Below the pieces are notes generated by a model. That model made no database searches. It was not told the DNA's origin and saw only the letters and a list, made by a program, of their open reading frames with translations. This document shows, one piece after another, positions 52,395 to 61,789 of a stretch of DNA of 64,000 nucleotides. Each line of letters opens with the position of its first letter. Position 1 is the stretch's first letter. The stretch is from the NCBI GenBank assembly GCA_023382675.1, contig JAHDWN010000010.1:41118-105117 (forward strand), given 5' to 3'. The stretch is from Anaerolineae bacterium (GTDB lineage Bacteria; Chloroflexota; Anaerolineae; Aggregatilineales; Phototrophicaceae). Both the position numbers and the translations under genes were made by a program.

Positions 52395-55052
52395 ATGACG
52401 CAATTGCTCTTTTATTTGCGCTATGCCGCCCGTAACTTGCGCCGCAATCTACGCTGGACACTCTTCGCTATATTCAGCATCGGCGCAGGTGTTGCCGCTA
52501 TCGTCGCTCTCCGTACCCTGGGCCTGGCGATTGGCGACTCGCTCATCGATACGGCCCGTGTCAGCAATCATGGTGACATCACCATTTCGACTGCGAACTT
52601 CGGCAGTGGCTTTGCCGGCTTTGTCGATGATGGCGGTAGCGGCAACGGTTTGTCAGAGGGAACACTCGACAGGCTCCGCCAGCGTGCGGCAGATCTGGGT
52701 GGGCAGTCAACTGCCTACATCATCGCCAGCAACATGCAGATCACTACGGTTGATGCGGTTACGGTTGGGCGTCCACAGTTCGTAAGTGCATTATTGGTCG
52801 ATCCGGAGACATTTCCCGTCACCGATGGGCTGCTGATCCAGGAGCCTGCCGGTGCGAGCCTGCGCGATCTTCTCGGCGAGAACGAAGTCGTCATCAGCCG
52901 CAACCTCGCACGTGATCAAGGGCTGAACGTCGGCGATACGGTGCGTGTAAGCGGCACTGAAGCGATATTCACTGTGACCGGCATCGTCGCTACTGAGCAA
53001 GAAGCCAGCCTGCGCAACTTGTTTGCGTCGTTTTTCGGCTTCGCTTATTTGAATATCGCTCAGGCTGAACAGTTGCAGATCAGCCCGCAGCCAAATTCGA
53101 TCAGCATTGTGCTGCCCGAAGGATCGGACATTGACACGATAGCCAATGAAATGGGTGCGCTCGCCCCTCGCGCCGATGTCACCAATGTCAATCGCCTTTT
53201 GCGCCAGAATCAGCAGTTCTCGGACATCATTGGGCGCTTTATCGTCATCATGGGTCTGGGTGCGCTGCTCATCGGTGGCGTCGGCATCATCAACACGATG
53301 CTGGTTATGGTTGGGCGCAGGACGATGGAGATCGCATCGTTCAAGACCTTTGGCCTGAAAGGCCGCCAGATTGGCGCGCTATTTCTGGCCGAAGCCTTTT
53401 TCCTCGGCCTGTTCGGCAGCCTGATCGGCTGTGTGATGGGTATCCTGCTCAGCGCAGTCGTCAATGCCTATGGCGAAACCTTCTTGCAGCAGCACCTCAC
53501 CTGGCGCATCTACCCTGAGGCGATGCTCTATGGCATTGCTCTGGGGATGGTCGTGACGATGGTGTTTGCCATACTCCCGGTGTTGACCGCCAATCGCGTG
53601 CGCCCGGCCATCATTTTGCGCCCCAACGAAATGTCCATTCCCGGCACGAGCATCTTCCATTCGCTGCTTGTGCTCCTGTTGGTCGTCATCGTTATTGGCG
53701 GTGTTGCCGGGCGCATCCTCGGTAGCGCTGTGGCGGGCATGATCGGCGTGGCACTGACGCTGCTCTTCATGGGCATTCTGGTCGGCATCCTCTGGCTGCT
53801 AGTCTGGTTGATTGGGAAGCTGCCTGCCTTTGGCAATGTCGATCTCAAGCTGGCGCTGCGCAATCTGTCATCGCGCAGGATTCGTACAGCCACGACACTG
53901 TTGGCATTGAGCGGGGGCATGTTCGCTTTGAGCAGCATCACTTTTGCCGGGGTTGGCGCGCGGGAAGTCATGAACTTCCAGCTTGCCAACCAGCTTGGCG
54001 GCAACGTGCTTATCTTTCCGTTCACCAGTCTGGTGTCGGCTCAGGTCGGGCGCGGGCTGCTCAATGCGCAGTTGAACCAGATTGACGGCATCCTCTACCG
54101 AACGGAACTTCAAAACTACTCGGCCACCATCGTGGCAGTGAATGGCGAGCCGCCGAACTATGTCATTCCAGTGCCAGACTTCGTGCTCAACAGTATGCCA
54201 GAGCGGGCACGGCGTGAGATGATGGAGGAGATGCGCGATATCACTGTACCTATGCAAGCGCGTGACACTGACAATCCGAATTCGCTTACCGGCATCGTGG
54301 CCGGACGCGGGCTGACACCCGATGATGCCGATCAAGCTGTCATTGTCGTGCCCGAAGGCGATCTTACCAGCCAATTGGGCCTGACCGTCGGTTCGACCCT
54401 CACACTGCGAGAAGATGGGCAATTGCACGATTTCAAAGTCGTGGGTGTCAGTGCCGCGCCAACGGTCGGGTTCAGTACTGGCGCATTCTATGTGCCGCCG
54501 AACGCCTTCGGCGCGCAGCCGGATTTCAGCTTCTACGTCCTGCAAACCGAGCCGGATAAGCTGAACGAGGTGCTGCTGGCGCTGACCGCCAACCCGCTCA
54601 ATTTCACTATCGACATATCTTTTATAGACGGCCTGCTCAAACGCTTCATCGATCAGTTCAGCGCGATTCCGACCGTGGTCGGGTTACTTTCGCTGTTGGC
54701 TGCGGCGGTGACAATGGCGAACACCGTCTCACTGGCGACGTTGGAGCGGCGGCGGCAGATCGGTATTCTCAAGACGGTTGGCCTGAAGGGCAATCGCGTG
54801 CTCGGCGTCATGCTTCTGGAGAATACGCTGATTGGTTTGCTGGGTGGGGTGTTGGGCATCGGCCTGAGCGCGCTTGGCGTGGCAATCGCCACACAGCTTG
54901 GCGTCGGCGAAGCCATCCCGATTCCGCGCGAGGCGCTTCCGGTCGCGATTGCCCTGATTGTGGCCTCGATTGTGATTGCCTGGATAGCGACGTTTCTCAG
55001 CGCGCGCCCGGCCATCGCCGAGCAGGTGACGCACGTGCTACGCTACGAATGA
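52395..55052 (+). CDS. ABC transporter permease, MacB/FtsX type, double module
   Basis: An 885-residue protein with two FtsX modules. Module 1: a first TM near 20-45, an extracytoplasmic MacB-type domain, then three TM (about 285-310, 335-365 and 380-400) with MVMVGRRTMEIASFKTFGLKGRQIGALFLAEAFFLG, the coupling-helix loop. Module 2 repeats this from about 500: LALRNLSSRRIRTATTLLALSGGMFALSS, then periplasmic domain and MANTVSLATLERRRQIGILKTVGLKGNRVLGVMLLENT. Such proteins need a separate ATPase (LolD/MacB type), but none is adjacent. AGGA SD before ATG 52395. Confidence 0.9.
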   Translation: MTQLLFYLRYAARNLRRNLRWTLFAIFSIGAGVAAIVALRTLGLAIGDSLIDTARVSNHGDITISTANFGSGFAGFVDDGGSGNGLSEGTLDRLRQRAADLGGQSTAYIIASNMQITTVDAVTVGRPQFVSALLVDPETFPVTDGLLIQEPAGASLRDLLGENEVVISRNLARDQGLNVGDTVRVSGTEAIFTVTGIVATEQEASLRNLFASFFGFAYLNIAQAEQLQISPQPNSISIVLPEGSDIDTIANEMGALAPRADVTNVNRLLRQNQQFSDIIGRFIVIMGLGALLIGGVGIINTMLVMVGRRTMEIASFKTFGLKGRQIGALFLAEAFFLGLFGSLIGCVMGILLSAVVNAYGETFLQQHLTWRIYPEAMLYGIALGMVVTMVFAILPVLTANRVRPAIILRPNEMSIPGTSIFHSLLVLLLVVIVIGGVAGRILGSAVAGMIGVALTLLFMGILVGILWLLVWLIGKLPAFGNVDLKLALRNLSSRRIRTATTLLALSGGMFALSSITFAGVGAREVMNFQLANQLGGNVLIFPFTSLVSAQVGRGLLNAQLNQIDGILYRTELQNYSATIVAVNGEPPNYVIPVPDFVLNSMPERARREMMEEMRDITVPMQARDTDNPNSLTGIVAGRGLTPDDADQAVIVVPEGDLTSQLGLTVGSTLTLREDGQLHDFKVVGVSAAPTVGFSTGAFYVPPNAFGAQPDFSFYVLQTEPDKLNEVLLALTANPLNFTIDISFIDGLLKRFIDQFSAIPTVVGLLSLLAAAVTMANTVSLATLERRRQIGILKTVGLKGNRVLGVMLLENTLIGLLGGVLGIGLSALGVAIATQLGVGEAIPIPREALPVAIALIVASIVIAWIATFLSARPAIAEQVTHVLRYE

Positions 55053-55086
55053 TAGTCAATGCGGGTGATGGGCAGCAACAGCACCA

Positions 55087-55488
55087 TCACCCGCGCTTAT
55101 ACTTGGCCTGTGTGTCGTCCCATTCTGCCGCGTCGAAGTCGATCAGCGCGTCATCTTCACGCCGATGATCGAACGTGTCGCGCTTGGCTTTGCTGTAGGC
55201 GTCCATCATCTGCGCCGCTTTTCGCTCGCGCTCGATCTCTTTGCGGATCGCCCGATCGCGCGTTTCACTAAAGATCCAGTAGCCGCCATGGATCATGAGC
55301 AAGATGAACCAGACGACAGACCCGACCTCGATCAGCGGCGTGCCTTTCCAGAACGGGTTGTACATAAAGGTCATCGAGACAAACGTGAAAATAAGCAGAT
55401 GTGTGAAGAATGCGATGCGCCGGGCAAGCCTTCGTTCGACCCGCACGCGGATTGCCTGGTAATCGATGAAATTCTCGTAGTTGTCCAT
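55087..55488 (-). CDS. 2TM-domain small protein A
   Basis: A 133-residue protein with two TM segments (about 24-45, LARRIAFFTHLLIFTFVSMTFM, and 55-75, VGSVVWFILLMIHGGYWIF), flanked by a basic region RDRAIRKEIERERKAAQMMDAYSKAKR and a C-terminal motif ALIDFDAAEWDDTQAKYKRG. It resembles 2TM-domain (PF13239-type) proteins seen beside regulators. The neighbour at 55491 is a paralog with the same C-terminal motif. A 2-nt gap separates the two. Confidence 0.72.
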   Translation of the reverse strand: MDNYENFIDYQAIRVRVERRLARRIAFFTHLLIFTFVSMTFMYNPFWKGTPLIEVGSVVWFILLMIHGGYWIFSETRDRAIRKEIERERKAAQMMDAYSKAKRDTFDHRREDDALIDFDAAEWDDTQAKYKRG

Positions 55489-55490
55489 GT

Positions 55491-55898
55491 TCAGCCTCGC
55501 TTCCGTTTGACATTTTCTGCCCAGGCTTCAGCATCAAAGTCGATCAGTTCACCATCCGGCGCATCAGCCAGCCGCAAAATCCGCTCGCGGGCATATGGAT
55601 CGGCTTCTTCAAGCTGTTCGAGCAGCCGCCATTTGCGTTCGCGCTCAATTTCCCGGCGGATGGCGTCATCGCGCAGCTCGGCAATCACCGCCCACAAAAG
55701 ATGAAAGCCCAGCACGATGAACCAAATGGTTTGAACGCTTCCGGTGTACCAGGCAGTTCGTTCCCAGATCATCAGGTACGCGGCGAAAAATGCAAACACG
55801 TGCGCCATTGCTAAGAGTCTACGTCGCCAGCGCCCACGAACGGCTTTCGCTACGGCTTGATAAGTGGGATCTGTATCTTTCATAATCGATGTTTCCAC
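55491..55898 (-). CDS. 2TM-domain small protein B, paralog of the neighbour
   Basis: A 135-residue protein with two TM segments (LLAMAHVFAFFAAYLMIWE and SVQTIWFIVLGFHLLWAVI), the same basic helix RREIERERKWRLLEQLEEA and the same C-terminal motif as its neighbour (ELIDFDAEAWAENVKRKRG). Alternative start ATG 55883. The tandem pair arose by duplication; both probably expressed from one transcript. Function unknown. Confidence 0.72.
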   Translation of the reverse strand: METSIMKDTDPTYQAVAKAVRGRWRRRLLAMAHVFAFFAAYLMIWERTAWYTGSVQTIWFIVLGFHLLWAVIAELRDDAIRREIERERKWRLLEQLEEADPYARERILRLADAPDGELIDFDAEAWAENVKRKRG

Positions 55899-56029
55899 TA
55901 TTCACCTGTCACTGAATACGCAGTTGTCCCGGCCAGCGTTGCAGGGTTGGATGGTTGTGTTCAGATGCCCCACATAGGATAGCGTGCGGGTCGCCTCGTC
56001 CGGTTTGGCATTGATTGACACCCCCTGTC

Positions 56030-56038
56030 TGCTATAAT
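56030..56038 (+). promoter_or_regulatory. Extended -10 promoter of rpsO
   Basis: TGCTATAAT: an extended -10 (TGn-TATAAT) upstream of rpsO by about 80 nt. A TTGATT hexamer lies 16 nt upstream and could serve as -35. Confidence 0.6.
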
Positions 56039-56116
56039 GCTTCCATTAATCTTGACCTGCGTGCCTTTGTCCGGTGCGCATGGTGTCTGTATGAATGTCG
56101 TAAGGGCAACAGCACA

Positions 56117-56386
56117 ATGAGTCTCACGAAGAACGAGAAGAACACCATCATTTCCAAGTACGGTCGGCATCAGGGCGATACCGGTTCGCCGGAAGTTCAA
56201 ATCGCACTGCTTACCACCCGTATCCACCAGTTGACCGAGCATCTCAAGCAGCATCCGCAGGACCAGCATTCGAAGGTTGGTCTGCTCAAGCTCGTCGGCG
56301 CGCGTCGGCGTCATCTGCGCTATCTCGCCAAGACGAATGCGGACGGCTATCATCAGATTCTGCAAGACCTCGGTCTGCGTAAATAA
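56117..56386 (+). CDS. rpsO: 30S ribosomal protein S15
   Basis: Binds 16S rRNA helices 20-22 early in 30S assembly. The 89 residues show [61 protein letters not shown], all typical. The track ORF begins upstream at 56015; ATG 56117 is the family start and has AAGGG 10 nt upstream. Its 5' leader is about 80 nt, so autogenous control as in other bacteria is possible. Confidence 0.98.
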   Translation: MSLTKNEKNTIISKYGRHQGDTGSPEVQIALLTTRIHQLTEHLKQHPQDQHSKVGLLKLVGARRRHLRYLAKTNADGYHQILQDLGLRK

Positions 56387-56399
56387 GTCGGACATACAA

Positions 56400-56419
56400 G
56401 GGTGTCGAACTGGACACCC
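56400..56419 (+). terminator. Hairpin between rpsO and pnp
   Basis: GGGTGTC / GACACCC (7-bp stem, loop GAACTG) 13 nt after the rpsO stop, followed by GTTTGTGTGTTT. It may terminate some rpsO transcripts or stabilise the 3' end; T-run content is moderate. Confidence 0.55.
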
Positions 56420-56438
56420 GTTTGTGTGTTTATGAGGA

Positions 56439-56519
56439 AACGCCCGGCAGCGCAGAGATTGGCAAGCCTTGCTAAACGTGCTTTTGGCGCGGCTTGCCAG
56501 TCGCTGGGTGTCGGGCGTT
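56439..56519 (+). promoter_or_regulatory. Long three-helix leader hairpin before pnp
   Basis: Three nested perfect helices: AACGCCCG/CGGGCGTT, CAGCG/CGCTG, and GGCAAGCC/GGCTTGCC, in nested order across 81 nt. It ends 39 nt before the pnp ATG. In E. coli the pnp leader folds into a long stem-loop cut by RNase III, after which PNPase represses its own message; this structure fits that mechanism by shape and place. Confidence 0.6.
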
Positions 56520-56558
56520 GTCTTTGTCGCCAAATTCGAGACAACAAGGAGATAACAC

Positions 56559-58790
56559 ATGTCTACTGAGACGAGCATGGACAACGTCCACCGGTATGTC
56601 GTGCAACTCGGCGGTCAGGAATTGATCATCGAAACGGGCAAGTTTGCCGAACAGGCCGGCGGCGCAGTCACTGTTCAGGTAGGGCAGACGGTCGTTTTTG
56701 CCACTGCCACGATGAGCAAGTCCGCCCGCGAAGGGATCGATTTCTTCCCACTCAGCGTCGATTACGAAGAGAAACTCTATGCCGCCGGGCGCATTCCCGG
56801 AAGCTATTTCCGCCGTGAAGGCCGGCCATCCGAGAGCGCGATCTTGATTTCGCGTGTCGTTGACCGCCCGCTGCGCCCACTTTTCCCGGAATACATGCGT
56901 AACGAGGTCCAAATCATCTTCTCGGCGCTCAGCCACGACCAGGAAAACCAGGTCGATATGATCGGCATTATCGCTGCCAGCACTGCGCTCATGATCAGCG
57001 ATATCCCCTGGGAAGGGCCTGTTGCTGCCGTGCGCATCGGCCTGATTGACGGTGAGTTCGTGGTCAACCCGACCATCCCGCAGATGGAAGACAGCATCCT
57101 CGATCTGCGCGTGGCGGGCACTGCCGATGCCATCAACATGGTCGAATGCGCGGCGGTCGAGATCGACGAAGAAACGATGATCCGGGCGCTGATGTTTGCC
57201 CACGAAACGATGCAGCCGATCATCGAACTGCAGAAGCAGATCGCGGCGGAGATTGGCAAGACGAAGTCCGAATTCATCAGCAGCCAGATCGATGAGTCCG
57301 TCGAGACTCAGGTGGCTGAACGCGCGCGTGAGACTGTGCGCCAGGCATTGATCGAGACGACTGACCGCACGGAGCGCAACGAACGCCTCGACGCCATCCG
57401 TGATGAACTGCTCGCTGCTTTTGAAGCTCAAAATGCGACGCTCTCTGAGGGCCAGACTCCTGTCGAAGCCAAGGCGGTCAAGCAGGCCTTCGATGACGTC
57501 ATCTACGAAGAAGTGCGCCGCCGCATTGTCAGCGATGGTGTGCGGCCCGATGGCCGCGATTACACGACCATTCGCCCGCTGGCGGCGGAGGTCGGCATCA
57601 TCCCGCGTGTGCATGGCTCCGGCCTGTTCAAGCGCGGGCAGACCCAGGTGATGACGATTGCGACGCTCGGCACGCCGCGCGATGCGCAGTCGATTGAGAC
57701 CGTCAGCCCGGAAGAATCGCGCCGCTACATGCACCACTACAACTTCCCGCCCTACAGCACCGGCGAAACGTCGCCGCTGCGTGGTCCCAAGCGTCGCGAG
57801 ATCGGCCATGGTGCGCTGGCGGAAGCTGCTCTGCGCGCGATGATCCCGTCCGAGGACAAGTTCCCCTACACGATCCGCCTCGTCAGCGAAGTGCTCAGCT
57901 CCAACGGCAGCACGTCGATGGCGAGCGTCTGCGGCAGCACCCTGGCATTGATGGACGCGGGCGTACCGATTGTGCGCCCGGTCGCCGGTATCGCCATGGG
58001 ACTGGTCAAAGAAGGCGATCAGATGGCCGTCCTGACCGACATTCAAGGTCTTGAAGATCACCTTGGCGACATGGACTTCAAGGTCGCAGGGACGGAGCAG
58101 GGCATCACGGCCTTGCAGATGGACATCAAGATCAAGGGCGTGAGCGAGGACGTGCTGCGCAAGGCGCTCGCCCAGGCGAAGGATGCGCGTATGCAAATCC
58201 TCGAACTGATCCTCAACACGATCGCGGAACCGCGCGCCGAAATCAGCGAATTTGCCCCTCGTATGACGAGCATCAAGATCAACCCCGAAAAGATCGGCGC
58301 GGTGATTGGCCCCGGCGGCAAGGTCATTCGTGGCATTCAGGATCGTACTGGCGTCAAGATCGACATCCAGGAAGACGGCACGGTCTTCGTCGCGGGCGTC
58401 GACGGTGCAACTGTTGCGCTCGCCATCGATGAGATACGCGGTCTGACGGAGGACCTTGAAGTCGGGCGCATCTATACGGGCAAAGTGACACGCATCGAAT
58501 CTTACGGCGCGTTCGTCGAAATCATGCCCGGCAAAGAAGGCATGGTACACATTTCGCAGCTTGCCGATTACCGTGTCAACCGCGTCGAGGACGAAGTTCA
58601 GGTCGGCGACGAGGTCATGGTTATGGTCACCGATGTTGATCCCGGCGGACGTGTGCGTCTCAGCCGCCAGGCAGTTCTAGCCGGCTGGACGGCTGAAGAA
58701 GCGCGTGAGCGTGATCGTCGCCCACCGAGCGGCGGCGGTGATCGTCGCGGCGGCGGTGATCGCCGTGGCGGTTACGGCGGTCGTCGCTAG
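56559..58790 (+). CDS. pnp: Polyribonucleotide nucleotidyltransferase (PNPase)
   Basis: 3'-5' phosphorolytic exoribonuclease. The 743 residues carry two RNase PH domains (about 10-220 with [31 protein letters not shown], and about 320-560 with [35 protein letters not shown]), an intervening helical domain, a KH domain ([20 protein letters not shown], about 590), and an S1 domain ([21 protein letters not shown], about 648). The C-terminus ends in an Arg/Gly-rich repeat [21 protein letters not shown] at ATG 56559. Downstream of rpsO as in many bacteria. Confidence 0.98.
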   Translation: MSTETSMDNVHRYVVQLGGQELIIETGKFAEQAGGAVTVQVGQTVVFATATMSKSAREGIDFFPLSVDYEEKLYAAGRIPGSYFRREGRPSESAILISRVVDRPLRPLFPEYMRNEVQIIFSALSHDQENQVDMIGIIAASTALMISDIPWEGPVAAVRIGLIDGEFVVNPTIPQMEDSILDLRVAGTADAINMVECAAVEIDEETMIRALMFAHETMQPIIELQKQIAAEIGKTKSEFISSQIDESVETQVAERARETVRQALIETTDRTERNERLDAIRDELLAAFEAQNATLSEGQTPVEAKAVKQAFDDVIYEEVRRRIVSDGVRPDGRDYTTIRPLAAEVGIIPRVHGSGLFKRGQTQVMTIATLGTPRDAQSIETVSPEESRRYMHHYNFPPYSTGETSPLRGPKRREIGHGALAEAALRAMIPSEDKFPYTIRLVSEVLSSNGSTSMASVCGSTLALMDAGVPIVRPVAGIAMGLVKEGDQMAVLTDIQGLEDHLGDMDFKVAGTEQGITALQMDIKIKGVSEDVLRKALAQAKDARMQILELILNTIAEPRAEISEFAPRMTSIKINPEKIGAVIGPGGKVIRGIQDRTGVKIDIQEDGTVFVAGVDGATVALAIDEIRGLTEDLEVGRIYTGKVTRIESYGAFVEIMPGKEGMVHISQLADYRVNRVEDEVQVGDEVMVMVTDVDPGGRVRLSRQAVLAGWTAEEARERDRRPPSGGGDRRGGGDRRGGYGGRR

Positions 58791-58811
58791 CGTCGAGTGC
58801 CACACAGCATA

Positions 58812-58848
58812 AAAACGGGCGGTACATGTGTATCGCCCGTTTTGATTT
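58812..58848. terminator. Bidirectional terminator between pnp and the anti-sigma gene
   Basis: AAAACGGGCG / CGCCCGTTTT with an inner TAC/GTA pair around ATGT, then GATTTT. On the minus strand the same hairpin is followed by TTTTTATG, so it serves both converging genes. Confidence 0.85.
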
Positions 58849-58896
58849 TCCGTGAATGTATCGAAGTGCGTCGCCAGTAATGAGACTCGGCGCTTG

Positions 58897-59709
58897 TCAG
58901 AAGCGTGCCACCGCAACAGGCGGGGTGGTGGGGAACTGGCTGCCCGCAACCGGTTCGACGCTGATCCCAAAAGCGGTATAGCGGTCGAAAGACTGGCCCG
59001 CGTGGAAGACGAGCATGCCCGTCCCATCTGGTTTGACCTGAAAAACGCCCGCACTTTCCCGATCTTCACCCTGCAAGAGCCACAACTGGTAGGCCTGCTC
59101 CGGTGTCAGTGTCGGCAGCCGGTCAGTATAGAGAACCGCGTAGCGCGTTTGCGGATCGTAGACCACTGTCGCATAACCGCTATCTTCGGTGTTTTCTGGT
59201 GAATACATCTCAACGCGGACAGCGCTGCCGGCGCTCAAGGCCAGCAAGAGATCGTTTTGCTGCTGAAGCGAAGCGGCGATCTGATTCTGATCTTCTCGCA
59301 TACGGTTGACCTGCGAGAACCAGAAGGCGTTCGTCAAGATGAGCGCCGCAACCACGGCGGCAGCCAGCCAGCCCAGAGGATAGTTGCGTCTGCGACCGCC
59401 GCCTGCCAGCTTGGCGACTGGAGCTGGCTCTGCCTCAATCGCGCGCAGGATGTTGGCACGTAGGGCAGGTGGCGGCTCTACGGCTGGAGCGGTGCCCAGC
59501 ATCGCCGTTTTGAGCGAACGATATGTCTTGACCTCAGCGAGCACCTCTGGGCAGCGAAACAGCGCCGCCTCGACCAGTCGCGTCTCATCGATGTCGGTTG
59601 CGCCCACGGTGTATGCAGGAACAAGCGCCAACGCCTCAGAACAGTCGATCTCGACTGCCGTTTCTGAGGATTCAGTGTTTTCATCGGAAGTTGGAAACTG
59701 TGTGTTCAT
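58897..59709 (-). CDS. Membrane anti-sigma factor, RskA-like
   Basis: A 270-residue protein: an N-terminal cytoplasmic helical part (CSEALALVPAYTVGATDIDETRLVEAALF), a single TM at about 120-140 (WLAAAVVAALILTNAFWFSQ), and a C-terminal RskA-type domain (AVLYTDRLPTLTPEQAYQLWLL, and AGSQFPTTPPVAVARF). No HxxxCxxC zinc motif is present, unlike ZAS-type anti-sigmas. It sits just after the ECF sigma gene and is expected to hold the sigma factor inactive at the membrane. Start ATG 59709 chosen; track GTG 59724 is possible. Confidence 0.88.
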   Translation of the reverse strand: MNTQFPTSDENTESSETAVEIDCSEALALVPAYTVGATDIDETRLVEAALFRCPEVLAEVKTYRSLKTAMLGTAPAVEPPPALRANILRAIEAEPAPVAKLAGGGRRRNYPLGWLAAAVVAALILTNAFWFSQVNRMREDQNQIAASLQQQNDLLLALSAGSAVRVEMYSPENTEDSGYATVVYDPQTRYAVLYTDRLPTLTPEQAYQLWLLQGEDRESAGVFQVKPDGTGMLVFHAGQSFDRYTAFGISVEPVAGSQFPTTPPVAVARF

Positions 59710-59811
59710 GTCCTCGAATGTCACTCAGCGGATCGTCACCGATCCGCAGCATCTTATCTACTACTATAACGTTGGATTACAGGCAGTTGGATGTGACTTT
59801 GCTCAATTTCA

Positions 59812-60393
59812 TTACGAATTCTCATCCTCAGCCGGGTGCTCTGCCTGCCACATGTGCCTGAGACGCTGCACACCCAGACGCAGGCGCGTTTTGACCGTCC
59901 CCAGCGGTATGTTGGTCTTGTCAGCGATTTCACTATGAGACATGCCCTGAAAGAACGCCAGTTGCAGCATTGCCTGCTGCTCATCCGGCAGGGCAGCTAT
60001 CATGCCGCGCAGTGCTGTGCTGTCGAGATGCAGGTTTTCATCCGCGCTGTCGCTGTCTGGGAGCAGATCATAAAGACTGTCGATGGATGATGAATTGCGC
60101 AGCGGGCGGCGTTGCTCTTTGCGCAGTCTATCAATGGCCGTGTAGCGCGTCATTGTCAGCAGCCAACTGACCAGCTTGCCACGCTCCTCATCCCACGTCA
60201 CTGCTTGCTGCCAGACCTTGAGGAAGACATCCTGGACGACTTCTTCAGCCATGCCATCGTCTTGTAAGACGTGCCGCGCCAAACTGAAGACCAGCGCGCC
60301 GTATCTGTCATAGAGTGACGCAAAGGCAGACTGATCGCGTTGCAGAATGCGTGACATTAAATCACTGTCGGCTATGAGCGTTGCTTCGGGCAT
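59812..60393 (-). CDS. ECF-type RNA polymerase sigma factor
   Basis: A 193-residue sigma-70 family (ECF) protein. Sigma-2: DQSAFASLYDRYGALVFSLARHVLQDDGMAEEVVQDVFLKVWQQA, KLVSWLLTMTRYTAIDRLRKEQRR (DNA-binding 2.4). Sigma-4: GMIAALPDEQQAMLQLAFFQGMSHSEIADKTNIPLGTVKTRLRLGVQRLR. ATG 60393 is chosen; the track ORF starts 34 codons upstream in a region that does not look like sigma. Only a weak SD. Paired with the RskA-like gene downstream (gap about 100 nt), so control by membrane stress is likely. Divergent from apgM. Confidence 0.93.
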   Translation of the reverse strand: MPEATLIADSDLMSRILQRDQSAFASLYDRYGALVFSLARHVLQDDGMAEEVVQDVFLKVWQQAVTWDEERGKLVSWLLTMTRYTAIDRLRKEQRRPLRNSSSIDSLYDLLPDSDSADENLHLDSTALRGMIAALPDEQQAMLQLAFFQGMSHSEIADKTNIPLGTVKTRLRLGVQRLRHMWQAEHPAEDENS

Positions 60394-60544
60394 TGAGTCA
60401 GATGCATGTGGCTTGACGATTGCGGTATGAAGTGTATCACAGACTCGAATTGGTGGGCAGTAGCTCACGAACGCTATGTCCGCAGGCGCGCGCACGTGTT
60501 ACACTCTAAAGCCGCCTTATCCATATCAAAAAGGGAAGATCGAC

Positions 60545-61759
60545 ATGGCAGACTTCGATCTCATGCGTCGCTTGACGGTTGCCGAGGGCGGCAAAATCAT
60601 CTTGCTCGTCATGGATGGTTTGGGCGGGTTGCCCCGTGAGCAGGGCGGGCTGACCGAATTGGAAACGGCCAATACGCCGAATATGGATCGTCTGGCACGT
60701 GAGGGTAGCACCGGCCTAAGCATCCCGGTCACACGCGGGGTTGCTCCAGGCAGCGGCCCGGCACATCTAGGACTGTTCGGCTACGACCCCCTCGTCTACG
60801 ACATTGGTCGCGGCGTTCTGGAAGCAATTGGTATTGGCCTTGACGTTGGCGCAGGTGATGTCGCCATTCGCGGCAATTTTTGCACAGTCGATGCTTCCGG
60901 CAACATCACCGACCGCCGCGCCGGACGCATCCCGACAGAAGAAGGCGAAAAGCGCGTTGAACTCCTCAAGGACATCAAACTCGATGGCATCGACATTCAA
61001 ATCGCCGCCGGTGAAGGCTATCGTTTCGCCATGGTTTTGCGCGGTGAAGGTCTGAACGATGACGTTCAGGACACCGACCCGCAGGCGACCGGCGTGCCGC
61101 CGCTGCCCGCTGTCGCATCCAGCCCGGCAGCCGAACGCACGGCTGCGCTTGCCAACCAATGGCTTGCTGCCGCGCGCGAACGCTTGCGCGGTCACGAACC
61201 TGCTAACATGGTCACACTGCGCGGCTTCGCCACCGACCCCAACCTGCCCAAGTATGCCGATGTCTACAAGCTGAAGGCGGCCTGCGTCGCCACGTACCCG
61301 ATGTACAAGGGCGTCAGCCGTCTTGTCGGCATGAAAACCATCGAGACCGACCTGCACTTCTCGATCCAGGACGAGTTCGATACAGTGGCCGAAATCTGGA
61401 ATAGCTACGATTTCGTCTTCTGCCACGTCAAGTACACCGACAGCCGTGGCGAAGACGGCAACTTCGACGCCAAAGTCAAGGTTATCGAAGAGGTTGATGC
61501 CGCTCTGCCGATCCTGCTCAACCTCAACCCGGCTGTCATGATCATCACTGGCGACCACTCGACGCCCGCGACGTATCGTGCGCATAGCTGGCATCCTGTG
61601 CCGACGCTTCTCTGGGCACCCGGCACGCATATGACCGACCGTGCGCAGGCGTTCGGTGAGCGCGACTGTATGGGCGGCGCGCTGGGGCAGTTCCTCGCAG
61701 TTGACCTGATGCCGATGGCGCTGGCTCATGCCAAACGCCTGGTCAAGTACGGCGCGTAA
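60545..61759 (+). CDS. apgM: Archaeal-type 2,3-bisphosphoglycerate-independent phosphoglycerate mutase
   Basis: Interconverts 3- and 2-phosphoglycerate in glycolysis and gluconeogenesis, in the alkaline phosphatase superfamily. The 404-residue enzyme: N-terminal IILLVMDGLGGLP (metal-binding Asp), LETANTPNMDRLAREG (Ser-like region TPNMD), PGSGPAHLGLFGYDP, RGNFCTVD, KYTDSRGEDGNFDAKVKVIEEVDAAL and TGDHSTPATYRAHSWHPVP (metal ligands D-H and H). ATG 60545 with AAGGGAAG SD; the track start is upstream and unsupported. Such enzymes are found in many Chloroflexota. Confidence 0.95.
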   Translation: MADFDLMRRLTVAEGGKIILLVMDGLGGLPREQGGLTELETANTPNMDRLAREGSTGLSIPVTRGVAPGSGPAHLGLFGYDPLVYDIGRGVLEAIGIGLDVGAGDVAIRGNFCTVDASGNITDRRAGRIPTEEGEKRVELLKDIKLDGIDIQIAAGEGYRFAMVLRGEGLNDDVQDTDPQATGVPPLPAVASSPAAERTAALANQWLAAARERLRGHEPANMVTLRGFATDPNLPKYADVYKLKAACVATYPMYKGVSRLVGMKTIETDLHFSIQDEFDTVAEIWNSYDFVFCHVKYTDSRGEDGNFDAKVKVIEEVDAALPILLNLNPAVMIITGDHSTPATYRAHSWHPVPTLLWAPGTHMTDRAQAFGERDCMGGALGQFLAVDLMPMALAHAKRLVKYGA

Positions 61760-61789
61760 GTTGCTGAGCGCCGCTAATGCGGATCGCTT

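Noticed and set aside
56015-56038. TTGACA ... TATAAT as a rpsO promoter
   Set aside because: The perfect TTGACA lies only 12 nt from TATAAT, too close; the extended -10 with TTGATT at 16 nt is more likely.
56472-58550. 692-residue minus-strand ORF antisense to pnp
   Set aside because: It runs opposite the intact PNPase gene with all motifs; GC-rich codon use produces long antisense frames. Histidine/Asp-rich mosaic sequence shows no family.
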